DNA of 64,000 bases from Alphaproteobacteria bacterium (lineage in GTDB: Bacteria; Pseudomonadota; Alphaproteobacteria; Micropepsales; Micropepsaceae): positions 96,725 through 160,724 of the forward strand of contig JAGOBA010000010.1 in the NCBI GenBank assembly GCA_017983635.1, written 5' to 3'. Under the pieces are notes generated by a model. The model searched no databases. It was not told where the DNA came from and worked only from the letters and a program-made list of their open reading frames with translations. Both the position numbers and the translations under genes were made by a program. This document shows, piece after piece, positions 45,536-54,062 of this stretch; positions within the stretch are counted from its first letter, which is position 1, and every line of letters starts with the position of its first letter.

Positions 45536-46009
45536 ATGCATCCCGAAGCTCAATTCAAAGCCTTCGAGCTGATGGAAGACATCAAGTGCCATCGCGAGCC
45601 GCAATACATCGGTAATCGCCTGCAATGGGCCGCCGAGCTCGGCGATCTGCTCCAGCTGCCCGGCGAAACGCACATGATGAACGACACGCTCGAACACCTC
45701 GTGACGTTCGTCATCCCGGACGAACCCGAGCCGAAAGTGATCGACGAGCTCTTCCGCGCGCTTGAATACGGCTGTCATTATTCGTCGGTCGACCTAAACC
45801 TCGACCCGATCGTCGAAGAAGTCGGCTACGGCACCAGGGACACCGCATTCCTCTGCTGGGTCTTGCTCATGCTGGCCAAGCAGGGCGGCGATTCCCACAT
45901 CGACTTCGTGCGCGCGCACTTGAAGAGCGAGCACGAGTTCGTCCGCAGGAACGCCCAATACGCCTGGGACCACCGCTTCGCCGCAGTCGAGCGACGTCTC
46001 AAGTCTTGA
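45536..46009 (+). CDS. Hypothetical cytoplasmic protein downstream of ispG
   Basis: 157 residues, helical and acidic, no signal. The end (FVRAHLKSEHEFVRRNAQYA) has the look of a HEAT-like repeat, so a small helical-repeat adaptor is possible. GGAG overlaps the ispG stop region and the ATG follows two bases after the ispG stop codon, so it is cotranscribed with ispG. No family recognised. Confidence 0.7.
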   Translation: MHPEAQFKAFELMEDIKCHREPQYIGNRLQWAAELGDLLQLPGETHMMNDTLEHLVTFVIPDEPEPKVIDELFRALEYGCHYSSVDLNLDPIVEEVGYGTRDTAFLCWVLLMLAKQGGDSHIDFVRAHLKSEHEFVRRNAQYAWDHRFAAVERRLKS

Positions 46010-46278
46010 GACTTGCGGGCATGTTGATCTTCAGCGGTTCGAGTTTCCGCCACGCCGCACGCCGCGCGCGCCGCCGGAACGCCGAGCATGCGAAGCTGCA
46101 GGTCGGAGGCGGGCAGCGACCAGGCTCCCGTCCTTCACCGTGCTAGAGTGAGAGCAGTATCACGGCAATCGCGTTGAGCGACATCAAGATCGCACCGAAG
46201 AACAAGTTCGCCGGCGACACGCCCGCCTGCGTCAGCAACCTGCCACACGACGTGGGGGTGCTCCGTTCCAAGACGAAA
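46010..46278. other. Intergenic region before the monooxygenase operon, no gene seen
   Basis: Together with the promoter region it makes a 351 base gap. The first half is very GC-rich (CGCCGCACGCCGCGCGCGCC near 46050) without a convincing frame. Composition turns AT-rich after about 46270, where the promoter lies. Confidence 0.5.
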
Positions 46279-46308
46279 TTGACAATATTCTCAGAAATGA
46301 GATATATC
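46279..46308 (+). promoter_or_regulatory. Promoter with operator-like inverted repeat for the monooxygenase operon
   Basis: TTGACA (46279-46284) and TATATC (46303-46308), 18 bp apart. Between them lies TCTCA-GAAA-TGAGA (46289-46302), a 5 bp perfect inverted repeat flanked by ATAT on both sides, so a repressor (MarR, TetR or GntR type) bound there would block RNA polymerase. The regulator gene is not adjacent. Confidence 0.7.
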
Positions 46309-46360
46309 CCAGTTAAGGGCAAAGCCGCAAGCGGGCCGAATTCGCCGAAGAGGGAGTCTG

Positions 46361-48019
46361 ATGAACGCCGTTGAGGTACCGGTCTTAATCGTCGGTGCGG
46401 GGCCCGTGGGCCTTCTGGGCGCCCATCTCTTGGGTCGTCGGGGTATCCGCACCTTGGTTGCGGAGAAGCACGCTCGGCGCCTCGACGCGCCCAAGGCCCA
46501 CGCGTTGAACCCGCGTTCGCTCGAAATCTGCGCCGCCGCAGGCTTACCGATGGAAAAGATCCACGCCGCGGCGACGGCGAAAGAGCAGGGCGCGCACGTA
46601 CGCATGATGACGGCGCTCGCTGGCCGCGAAATCGGAGCGCTGCCCTATGAGCGCCAGGATGAAGCCGTTCGCGAATTGACGCCGTGGCCGCTCATCAACA
46701 TCGAGCAGCCGAAGTTCGAAGCGATCTTGGAAGAAGCGGCGGCCGCACAGCCGAACGTCGATTTGCGCCGCGGCTGGGAGTGGCTTGGGTGCGATCAGGC
46801 GCCGGACGCGGTGACATCGACGCTACGCGAGCGCGTGACGGGTCGGGAGATTGTGGTCCGCAGCCGCTATCTGATTGCCGCCGACGGCGCGAACAGCATC
46901 GTGCGCGATCGACTCGGCATCGCGATGGAAGGTCCCGCCGTCCTTCAGCATCACCTGATGATCCACTTCGAAGCCGATCTCACGTCCATCGTCGGCAAGT
47001 GCCCCGCGATTCTCTATTTCCTTTTCGGTCCGGGCATGGGTGTGTTCATCGCCTACGACATCGCCAAGACCTGGGTGCTGATGCACCCCGTTCAGCCGGA
47101 TGCGGCGCAAGGCGAAGAGTTCACCGACGCCAAATGCCGCGACATCGTTCGCGCCGCTGTCGGCGCCGATATCCCGAACCTCAAGATCAAAGGCGCTGGC
47201 GGCTGGGCCATGTCGGCGCAAGTGGCCGATCGCTACCGCGTTGGCAATGTCTTCCTTGCGGGCGACGCCGCTCACCGCTTTCCGCCCACTGGCGGTCTTG
47301 GGTTGAACACCGGTGTCGCCGACATCGACAATCTCGCTTGGAAAATTGCCGCGGTAGGGAAGGGCTGGGCAGGCCCCGGCATTCTGGACTCCTACGAGCC
47401 CGAACGTCGCGCGGTAGCGCAGACCAACATGTCGCAAAGTCTGACGAATGCGATGCGAATGTTCGCGCTGTTCGAGGCCTTGGGTTGCATGCCCGGTCAG
47501 CCAGTCGATATCGCCGCGTTCAACGCGCGCCTCGACGATCCCATCGCCCGCGAAAAAATCGATGCGGCCGTCGCGTATCAGAAAGACCATTTCGACAGTC
47601 TGCGCTTGCAACTCGGCTATGCCTACGGTGACGCCCTGAAGAGCGATGCCGACTTGCCTGTCAGCGCGTTCACACCGAAGGCGGTCGCTGGCGCCCGGCT
47701 CCCGCATGTGGCGATCGACGGCAATCGCTCGACGCTCGATCTGCTCGATCACGACAGCTTCACGCTGATCACCGGCAAGGATGCCGCTGCGTGGAAGACG
47801 TTGCGGACTTTGGCTTCGCTTAAGGTGGTGAGCGACGGCATTGAATTCGCAGCCACCGGCTGGACATCGCGTATGGGTCTGACCGACAGCGGCGCACTAC
47901 TGGTTCGCCCGGATGGGCACATCCTCTGCGTGGCGAACAGCGTCGCGGATACGGGTGCCATTACGCGCGCTCTGGTCGACTACACAAAGCCCGCCAACGT
48001 CACGGAAAGGATCGGCTGA
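46361..48019 (+). CDS. FAD-dependent aromatic-ring hydroxylase (PheA/TfdB-type monooxygenase)
   Basis: 552 residues, class A flavoprotein monooxygenase. FAD motifs: VLIVGAGPVGLLGAHLLGRR (dinucleotide fold), YLIAADGANSIVRDRLGI (DG motif) and GNVFLAGDAAHRFPPTGG (GD motif). HALNPRSLEIC is the substrate-side motif of phenol hydroxylase relatives; the C-terminal thioredoxin-like domain (from about residue 410) is present. Uses NAD(P)H and O2 to hydroxylate an aromatic substrate of unknown identity. GAGGGAG precedes the ATG. First gene of a three-gene operon. Confidence 0.9.
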   Translation: MNAVEVPVLIVGAGPVGLLGAHLLGRRGIRTLVAEKHARRLDAPKAHALNPRSLEICAAAGLPMEKIHAAATAKEQGAHVRMMTALAGREIGALPYERQDEAVRELTPWPLINIEQPKFEAILEEAAAAQPNVDLRRGWEWLGCDQAPDAVTSTLRERVTGREIVVRSRYLIAADGANSIVRDRLGIAMEGPAVLQHHLMIHFEADLTSIVGKCPAILYFLFGPGMGVFIAYDIAKTWVLMHPVQPDAAQGEEFTDAKCRDIVRAAVGADIPNLKIKGAGGWAMSAQVADRYRVGNVFLAGDAAHRFPPTGGLGLNTGVADIDNLAWKIAAVGKGWAGPGILDSYEPERRAVAQTNMSQSLTNAMRMFALFEALGCMPGQPVDIAAFNARLDDPIAREKIDAAVAYQKDHFDSLRLQLGYAYGDALKSDADLPVSAFTPKAVAGARLPHVAIDGNRSTLDLLDHDSFTLITGKDAAAWKTLRTLASLKVVSDGIEFAATGWTSRMGLTDSGALLVRPDGHILCVANSVADTGAITRALVDYTKPANVTERIG

Positions 48020-48798
48020 TGGAATTGGGTCTAAAAGGAAAGAAGGCGCTCGTGTGCGCCTCGTCGCAGGGCTTGGGCTTCGCTTGCGCCGCAGCCCTCG
48101 CGCGCGAAGGCGTGGATGTGACGATCAACGGCCGAGACAACGACCGGCTCCAGGCCGCCAAAGCGCGTTTGGAAGAACGGCACGACGCGAAAGTCGCTAC
48201 GATCGTCGCCGATCTGAACGACGCCAAAGCGCGCGCGCCCGTTATCGAGGCGGCCGGAACGGTCGATATCCTCGTCAACAACAACGGCGGGCCGCCGCCG
48301 GGCCGCTTTGAGGATTGGGACGAGACCTCATGGCTCGCCGCGATCAATGCGAACATGCTGCCCGCCCTGATGCTGATCCGCGCCGCCCTTCCCGGCATGC
48401 GCGAGCGCAAGTTCGGCCGCATCGTCAACATCACGAGTGCGATGGTGAAGTCGCCGCTGGCCCCGATGGGTCTCTCGACCGCGGCCCGCACGGCTCTCAC
48501 CGCCGCCTGCAAGGCGATCGTACCCGAAGTCGCGGCCGACAATATCACGATCAACAACATGCTACCCGAACGTTTCGACACCGAGCGCCAGCAACAGATG
48601 GCCAAACTCACGATGGCGATGAAAGGCATCACCTACGAGCAAGCGAGAACCGAAATCGCAAACTCCATCGCCGCCAAACGCTTCGGCCGCCCGGACGAAT
48701 TCGGCGACGCCTGCGCGTTCCTCTGCAGCGCACAAGCAGGCTTCATCTCCGGTCAGCAGCTGCAGCTCGACGGCGGCTCCTACCGTGGCTTGATTTGA
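48019..48798 (+). CDS. SDR-family oxidoreductase lacking the catalytic Tyr-Lys
   Basis: 259 residues, TGATG overlap with the monooxygenase. Rossmann motif LVCASSQGLGFACAAALA and NNNGGPPPG (NAG-like loop) are clear. The usual S-x12-Y-x3-K reads S-x12-S-x3-R here (NITSAMVKSPLAPMGLSTAA), so both Tyr and Lys are replaced. A known FabG-like side branch has this form; its chemistry differs from ordinary SDRs or is binding only. Confidence 0.88.
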   Translation: MELGLKGKKALVCASSQGLGFACAAALAREGVDVTINGRDNDRLQAAKARLEERHDAKVATIVADLNDAKARAPVIEAAGTVDILVNNNGGPPPGRFEDWDETSWLAAINANMLPALMLIRAALPGMRERKFGRIVNITSAMVKSPLAPMGLSTAARTALTAACKAIVPEVAADNITINNMLPERFDTERQQQMAKLTMAMKGITYEQARTEIANSIAAKRFGRPDEFGDACAFLCSAQAGFISGQQLQLDGGSYRGLI

Positions 48799-48800
48799 CC

Positions 48801-49910
48801 ATGAAACTGCTCGCCATCTGCGCCGCGTTGATCATCGCGACCGCGAGCAATCTGGAGGCCGCCCCCGTGCACTCAACCGTTGCAATCGCCACACGCGACG
48901 AAGCATTGACGTTCGCGCGAAGCGGCACCCAAACGCTCGCGGTCACGGCCTACGAAAACGGCCGGATCGAAGGCGTCGATCTCACGCCTGTTCTTAAGCC
49001 CGGCGAGGACGCCGTCGATTTGGTCAATCGCCTCGGCTACGACGCCGCGAAAGACGCGATCGCTAAGGGCACGAAGGTCGCGATGCAGGCCGCGGCGCTC
49101 GACATCCCCGTGCGCCTGACGGCATCTCACATCGCCGCCGGCACGAACTATCGCGAGCACGCGCAAGAGGCGACGGTCCAGGGCGGCCCATTTCTCTTCC
49201 CCAAACTCGTCGAGCCGACCTCGTCGCGCGCGCCGATACCGGCGGGCAACGCGTTGCTCGACTATGAAGTCGAACTCTGCCTCGTCGCGATGAAACCTTT
49301 GGGACCGAACGATAAGGCCTCAGGCGGGCTCATTCTCTGCAACGACGTCACCGACCGCGCGACGTTGCTCCGAAACATCGATCCCTCGAACCCGCAATCG
49401 GGCAAGGGCTTTACCTCCGGCAAAAGCGCGCCGGGCTATTTGCCCGTGGGCGATCTCTTCGTCGTGCCCCGTGACCTCAAGGCGTTTGTAGCCGGGCTCG
49501 ACCTCCAACTGTCGGTCAACGGTCAGGAGCGCCAACGTGCCCGCGTAACGGAATGGATCTGGGATCTCGACGAAATCCTCCGCCAAGCCCGTGCCAAACG
49601 CGCGGTGACCTGGACCTACTGGGGCGGCACCGCGCGCTTTCCCTTCGATTCACAGGGCACGATCCCCGCGCGGACGCTTGTACTGGCGGGCACACCGGCC
49701 GGTACGGTCTTCAAAGGCGTGAACACCGGCGACTACGCCTTCGGAATACTCGACTGGCTCATCGGCGGTTGGGACAAGACGATCGCCCATCATGTCGTCG
49801 AACGTCACATCGCCGGCGCCCGCGCGGCGAAAACCTACTTACAAAGCGGGGACACCGTAACGATTCAAGTCGGCCGGCTCGGCCGCCTCGAAAACAAAGT
49901 CGCGCCGTAG
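48801..49910 (+). CDS. Fumarylacetoacetate-hydrolase-family protein with signal peptide
   Basis: 369 residues. N-terminus MKLLAICAALIIATASNLEA looks like a cleavable Sec signal, unusual for this cytoplasmic family. The FAH fold follows: LTASHIAAGTNYREHAQEAT, metal ligands in LLDYEVELCLVA and CNDVTDR, and AGTPAGTVFKGVNTGDY. Metal-dependent C-C hydrolase or decarboxylase of ring-cleavage products. Two bases after the SDR stop, so the operon is FAD monooxygenase, SDR, FAH. Alternative start codons downstream would remove the signal. Confidence 0.87.
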   Translation: MKLLAICAALIIATASNLEAAPVHSTVAIATRDEALTFARSGTQTLAVTAYENGRIEGVDLTPVLKPGEDAVDLVNRLGYDAAKDAIAKGTKVAMQAAALDIPVRLTASHIAAGTNYREHAQEATVQGGPFLFPKLVEPTSSRAPIPAGNALLDYEVELCLVAMKPLGPNDKASGGLILCNDVTDRATLLRNIDPSNPQSGKGFTSGKSAPGYLPVGDLFVVPRDLKAFVAGLDLQLSVNGQERQRARVTEWIWDLDEILRQARAKRAVTWTYWGGTARFPFDSQGTIPARTLVLAGTPAGTVFKGVNTGDYAFGILDWLIGGWDKTIAHHVVERHIAGARAAKTYLQSGDTVTIQVGRLGRLENKVAP

Positions 49911-50151
49911 CCTGGTCATCCGGTCGCGAAAAGCGCCTAGGGGCAACTGAAGCTCGCCGCGTCAAACCGCGCAGGAACCGGTCACCGCGTGGGCCGTGCA
50001 TGACCGCTCCATCAAGCGAACGCCCGGCACGGCGCAAGGTGCGGCGCCAGCAAGTGGCCTCAAGCGAAGCAGGTCGGGCCACAATTCGGAGAATCGGATC
50101 AGCCCTTGTCGAGCGCGGGGCGAGTAGTCGCTGGGGGCGGGGCGTCTTGAC

Positions 50152-50180
50152 TCTGGCCTCCGCAGGGCCGGATTGCTATC
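50152..50180 (+). promoter_or_regulatory. Putative near-leaderless promoter for prfA
   Basis: TCTGGC (50152-50157), 17 bp, GCTATC (50175-50180), ATG 13 nt later. TTGACT at about 50147 overlaps but is not spaced correctly for this -10. Confidence 0.5.
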
Positions 50181-50192
50181 TCTCCGCCCCTT

Positions 50193-51263
50193 ATGATCGC
50201 CACCGCCCAAATTGAGCGCATTCTGGACCGTTATTCCGAGATCGAGGCCCGTATGGCCTCCGATCCGGGGGCGGCGTTTGCGAAGCTTGCCAAGGAATAC
50301 GCCGACCTGGGCCCCATCGTGACCAAGGCGCGCGAGGTGCAGAAGATGCGCGCCGAGATCGCCCATCTGGGCCAGCTCGCGAGCGATCCCGACGCCGACG
50401 TGCGCGCGATGGCGGGCGACGAACTCGTCGAACTGAAACGCCGCCTGCCCGAAGCCGAGCGCGAACTCTCGATCCTGATGCTGCCGAAGGACTCGGCCGA
50501 CATGGGCTCGGCCTTCCTCGAAATTCGTGCAGGCACCGGCGGTGACGAGGCGGCGCTGTTCGCGGCCGACCTGCTCAACATGTACCGCCGCTACGCTCAG
50601 CTTCAGGGCTGGCAGTTCGAGGTGATGTCGGAGAGCGCCTCCGACCTTGGCGGTTACAAAGAGGTGATCTGTTCCGTCAACGGCAACGGCGTCTTCGCGA
50701 AGCTGAAATACGAATCCGGCGTCCACCGCGTGCAGCGTGTCCCCGCAACGGAAGCGCAAGGCCGCATCCACACCTCCGCCGCCACCGTCGCCGTGATGCC
50801 CGAGGCCGAAGACGTCGACATCGAAATCAACGAAAGCGATCTGCGCATCGACGTCTACCGCGCCTCGGGCGCCGGCGGCCAGCACGTCAACAAGACCGAA
50901 AGCGCGGTCCGCATCACGCATATCCCGACCGGCGTCGTCGTCGCGATGCAGGAAGAGAAATCGCAACACAAGAACCGCGCCAAAGCGATGAAAATTCTAA
51001 AAGCGCGCATCTACGACGCCGAGCGCGAACGCAAAGACAAAGAACGAGCGGCAGACCGCAAAGAACAAGTCGGCTCCGGCGACCGTTCCGAACGCATCCG
51101 CACCTACAACTTCCCCCAGGGCCGCTGCACCGACCACCGCATCAACCTGACGCTCTACGACCTGGACCAAGTGATGGCCGGCATGGCCCTCAACAAAATC
51201 ATCGACGCCCTCGTCAACGACGACCAAGCCAAACGCTTGGCGCAGTTGGATGCGTTGGCGTGA
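50193..51263 (+). CDS. prfA: Peptide chain release factor 1
   Basis: 356 residues, reads UAA/UAG. GGQ motif in [20 protein letters not shown] (GGQ at 228-230) triggers peptidyl-tRNA hydrolysis; the codon-reading Pro-x-Thr is PAT in [12 protein letters not shown]1-type rather than the SPF of RF2. [15 protein letters not shown] is present. Partner prmC, which methylates the GGQ glutamine, lies downstream after repeat element C. Confidence 0.96.
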   Translation: MIATAQIERILDRYSEIEARMASDPGAAFAKLAKEYADLGPIVTKAREVQKMRAEIAHLGQLASDPDADVRAMAGDELVELKRRLPEAERELSILMLPKDSADMGSAFLEIRAGTGGDEAALFAADLLNMYRRYAQLQGWQFEVMSESASDLGGYKEVICSVNGNGVFAKLKYESGVHRVQRVPATEAQGRIHTSAATVAVMPEAEDVDIEINESDLRIDVYRASGAGGQHVNKTESAVRITHIPTGVVVAMQEEKSQHKNRAKAMKILKARIYDAERERKDKERAADRKEQVGSGDRSERIRTYNFPQGRCTDHRINLTLYDLDQVMAGMALNKIIDALVNDDQAKRLAQLDALA

Positions 51264-51269
51264 ACAAGA

Positions 51270-51462
51270 TCTCACGCGAAGGCGCGAAGGCCGCGAAGAA
51301 GAAATCTTACACAATGAAACAATGAAACGATGAGGAGCGTACTCCCGGCGCATAGCGCCAGCGAACCGATCAGCAGCGCCTTCGGCGCGAAGGACGCGCT
51401 CATCATCGTTTCATTGTTTCATTGTGTGAGATTTCCTTGCTCCTTCGCGTCTTCGCGTGAGG
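51270..51462. repeat. Long tandem-armed inverted repeat, element C
   Basis: About 193 bp between prfA and prmC. Inner arms: ACACAATGAAACAATGAAAC (51310 on) against GTTTCATTGTTTCATTGTGT (ending about 51427). Outer arms: CTCACGCGAAGGCGCGAAGG against CTTCGCGTCTTCGCGTGAG. Core hairpins GGCGCATAGCGCC and GCGCCTTCGGCGC. It combines the CAATGAAA arm of element A with the CGCGAAG arm of element D. Confidence 0.85.
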
Positions 51463-51486
51463 CAAACGGCGTCGCAACGCACGCCA

Positions 51487-52278
51487 ATGTCTAAGGTCGA
51501 CACTGACCACCTTCGCGCCGCCGCCGCGCGCTTGGCCGCCGCGGGCATCGACGACCCAATGCGCGAAGCGCGCATCCTCGAACGCGAGGCCGCCGACCCA
51601 CAAACCTTCGACGCCTACATCGCCCGCCGCGCGAAGCGCGAACCGGTCGCCTACATCCTCGGCCGCAAGGAATTCTGGAGCCTCGACTTCGAAGTCTCGC
51701 CCGCCGTCCTGATCCCGCGCCCCGACTCTGAAACGCTGATCGAAACCGCGCTCAAGGAATTGAAACAAACGCCGCCCAAACGCATCCTCGATCTCGGCAC
51801 CGGCTCCGGCTGCTTGCTGATCACGCTCCTGACCGAGTGGCCGGCCGCGACCGGCGTCGGCATCGACATCTCGCAAGCGGCACTCGACATCGCCGCGCGC
51901 AACGCCGCGCGCCACCCGCCCAGCCGCGCGACCTTCCTCCACGCCGACTTCGCCACGCCGCCGCGCGAGCAATTCGATCTCGTGATTTCGAACCCGCCTT
52001 ACATCGCCGACGCCGAGATCGCGCGACTCGATCCCGACGTACGCGACCATGAGCCACACCTCGCGCTAAAGGCTGGACCGGACGGGCTTGAGGCACTGCG
52101 CCGCCTCGCGCCCACGCTTCTCCACACGTTGAAACGCGGCGCGCCGGCCCTCATCGAAATCGGCCATGATCAAGGTGAAACAGGCGCCGAAACGTTGCAG
52201 AACTTAGGGCTGGCCGTGAAACGCGTGGTGAAGGACCTAGGGGGCCGCGACCGCGTTCTGGTCGTAGGCCTGCCGTAA
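51487..52278 (+). CDS. prmC: Release factor glutamine methyltransferase PrmC
   Basis: 263 residues. SAM site ILDLGTGSGCLLITLL and the glutamine-methylating NPPY motif (N169-Y172 in VISNPPYIADAEI), plus the N-terminal helical domain with REPVAYILGRKEFWSLDF. Methylates Gln230 of RF1 and its RF2 counterpart. Start at ATG 51487; an in-frame GTG at 51457 lies inside the repeat arm. Confidence 0.94.
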   Translation: MSKVDTDHLRAAAARLAAAGIDDPMREARILEREAADPQTFDAYIARRAKREPVAYILGRKEFWSLDFEVSPAVLIPRPDSETLIETALKELKQTPPKRILDLGTGSGCLLITLLTEWPAATGVGIDISQAALDIAARNAARHPPSRATFLHADFATPPREQFDLVISNPPYIADAEIARLDPDVRDHEPHLALKAGPDGLEALRRLAPTLLHTLKRGAPALIEIGHDQGETGAETLQNLGLAVKRVVKDLGGRDRVLVVGLP

Positions 52279-52639
52279 TGGACGGGCAGGGCGGGGGAAA
52301 ATCGAGAAATCCCTTGGAATCGCCCAGGAATTCGGTCTAGCTTCGCGCCCGGACTGAGAGAGTCTGAATTCCAAGCCCGCGCCGGCAAAGGCTGGCGGCA
52401 AAACCGGGCACCGCGCGGGACCGGCCCGCAATCGAAGGCCACGCAAGGGAGCATGGCTTTCAAGGCCTAAAAGCCAACCATCGCTTGAAGGACCTGAACG
52501 AGGGTATTCGAGGGGCATACGTGGTTACAGAATTGACTGGGCTAGCAGTCGGCTGCGCGCATGATTGGCGCCAGACCGTTGCCCGTGACCAATGCCCCGC
52601 ACCACCACACGAACGCACAAACTAGCATCGGATTTTTCT
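52279..52639 (+). ncRNA. Structured 5' region upstream of the DUF4167 gene (candidate leader RNA)
   Basis: 361 bases without a gene. Several inverted pairs could fold: CTTGGAAT (52313-52320) with ATTCCAAG (52368-52375); GCCGGC-AAAG-GCTGGC shortly after; GGCTTT with AAAGCC around 52457-52477; ATTGG with CCAAT around 52563-52592. This is more structure than most gaps here, but there is no match to a known riboswitch or RNA family that I recognise. Confidence 0.3.
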
Positions 52640-53233
52640 ATGAACATGAGACCTGGGCAGAACAACAATAACAACAACAAGCGCTCGCGCGGACGCGGGC
52701 GCGGCGGCAAACACCACGGTGGTGGTGGCGGTGGAGGCGGCGGCGGTCCGCGTCATCAAGGCGGCGGCGGCGCCCCGGCCGATCAGGTCTTCAACATCCA
52801 CCGCACGATCGATTCGAACGGTCCCGACGTGAAGATCCGCGGCAACGCCCATCACGTCTACGAGAAGTATCTGCAGCTCGCGCGCGATGCGAACTCGTCC
52901 GGCGACCGCGTGATGGCCGAAAACTATCTCCAGCACGCCGAACACTACTATCGCCTGATCATGGCCTTCCAAGCCGCCCAGCAACCGCAAGGCGCGCAGC
53001 ACCAAGGTGGCGGCGGCGGCGGTCAGCCCTACGGCAACGGCGGCGGCAACGGCCAACCCCAACAAGGCGGCGGCGCCTACGGCAACAACGGCAACCACTA
53101 CCGCCAGCCGAACGGCACCGGCCCGCAACCCGGCATGGAAGCCAACGGCAACGTCGTCGAAGCCACAGGCAACAACGACAACGGCTCCAACGACGAGCAA
53201 TACCGCGAAGAAGATACGGGAAGGTATGATTGA
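52640..53233 (+). CDS. DUF4167 protein, low-complexity RNA-binding-like
   Basis: 197 residues. N-terminus MNMRPGQNNNNNNKRSRGRG then poly-Gly, central conserved core FNIHRTIDSNGPDVKIRGNA, HHVYEKYLQLARDANSSGDR and AENYLQHAEHYYRLI, then a Gly/Asn/Gln-rich disordered tail. The RGRG-type tract suggests nucleic-acid binding or condensate behaviour. Its position after prmC is conserved in Alphaproteobacteria. Start at 52640; ATG 52646 also possible. Confidence 0.93.
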   Translation: MNMRPGQNNNNNNKRSRGRGRGGKHHGGGGGGGGGGPRHQGGGGAPADQVFNIHRTIDSNGPDVKIRGNAHHVYEKYLQLARDANSSGDRVMAENYLQHAEHYYRLIMAFQAAQQPQGAQHQGGGGGGQPYGNGGGNGQPQQGGGAYGNNGNHYRQPNGTGPQPGMEANGNVVEATGNNDNGSNDEQYREEDTGRYD

Positions 53234-53399
53234 GGTTGCCATAGGCAACCGAAACCCTCCGAAGCTTTAGCGAAGGAGTGCTGACCCGCTACAACCGCGA
53301 CCACAATCGCGGCCCTCGAAGCACAACCGCAAGCGTCGTTGATATGGACTGTCCACGCAGGCGTCCGTAACATTTTCGCAAGCGTCAAAGGGGGGCCAC

Positions 53400-54002
53400 A
53401 TGCGCACGTTCAACTTCGTTTTGGCGGCAGTCGCTTATCTATCACTCGCCGGTCAGGCCTTGGCCGCCGATATGCTTCCGCTGCTGACGTCGGCCAAGCT
53501 CTCGGAACTCCTGACCGCGGCGACGGGCAAGCCCGCCACCGTGACCAAGCCCGAAGCCGGCGTCGAAGTCGTTTCGATCGTCGAGAACGGCAGCTACGAC
53601 TTCCTAATGTCGGGCTGCACTGCCAACGGCTGCCCCGACGTACAAATGACGATGTTCTTCAACAAGGAAGACATTTTCACCCTGGCGCTGGTCAACGGCT
53701 TCAACGGCAAGGACCTCAGCGCGACGGCATTCCTGACGCCCGACAACCGCGTTTATCTCGTCGACCTCTATGTCGTGGACGGCGGCGTGAGCGAAGAGAA
53801 TGTGAAGAAGAACATTGCCATTTACCTCAAGGCACCCCGCCTCTTTGCGCAGTACGCGGTCGGTCAAACGACGGCATCATTGCCGTCGGCCGGCGTGCCC
53901 GTCGCACTCGGCCCAACCGACGCCGCACCGCAGCTCCAATTTATCGAACGCGTCCTGCGCAACGTCCCGCGCAAGGGCCACACGCTGGCGGCGGCGAAGT
54001 AG
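53400..54002 (+). CDS. Exported YbjN-domain-like protein
   Basis: 200 residues with signal peptide MRTFNFVLAAVAYLSLAGQA (cleaved at ALA-ADM). The YbjN-like pattern is visible: a Cys pair GCTANGCPDVQMTMFF, then LVNGFNGKDLSATAFLTPDN and VYLVDLYVVDGGVSEEN. The two Cys may form a disulfide in the periplasm. GGGGG lies upstream of the ATG. Function unknown. Confidence 0.8.
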   Translation: MRTFNFVLAAVAYLSLAGQALAADMLPLLTSAKLSELLTAATGKPATVTKPEAGVEVVSIVENGSYDFLMSGCTANGCPDVQMTMFFNKEDIFTLALVNGFNGKDLSATAFLTPDNRVYLVDLYVVDGGVSEENVKKNIAIYLKAPRLFAQYAVGQTTASLPSAGVPVALGPTDAAPQLQFIERVLRNVPRKGHTLAAAK

Positions 54003-54014
54003 CTTCGAAAACGA

Positions 54015-54043
54015 AAAACCCCGGAGCATCGCCCCGGGGTTTT
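54015..54043. terminator. Bidirectional Rho-independent terminator
   Basis: AAAACCCCGG (54015-54024), loop, CCGGGGTTTT (54034-54043): a perfect stem with A-run and T-run on its two sides, between the convergent YbjN-like and glycine-zipper genes. Serves both. Confidence 0.9.
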
Positions 54044-54062
54044 CCGTCTGCATTCGAATTGC

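Noticed and set aside
46174..46374. Short TTG-start frame before the monooxygenase
   Set aside because: It overlaps the promoter and operator, has no ribosome site and no family resemblance.
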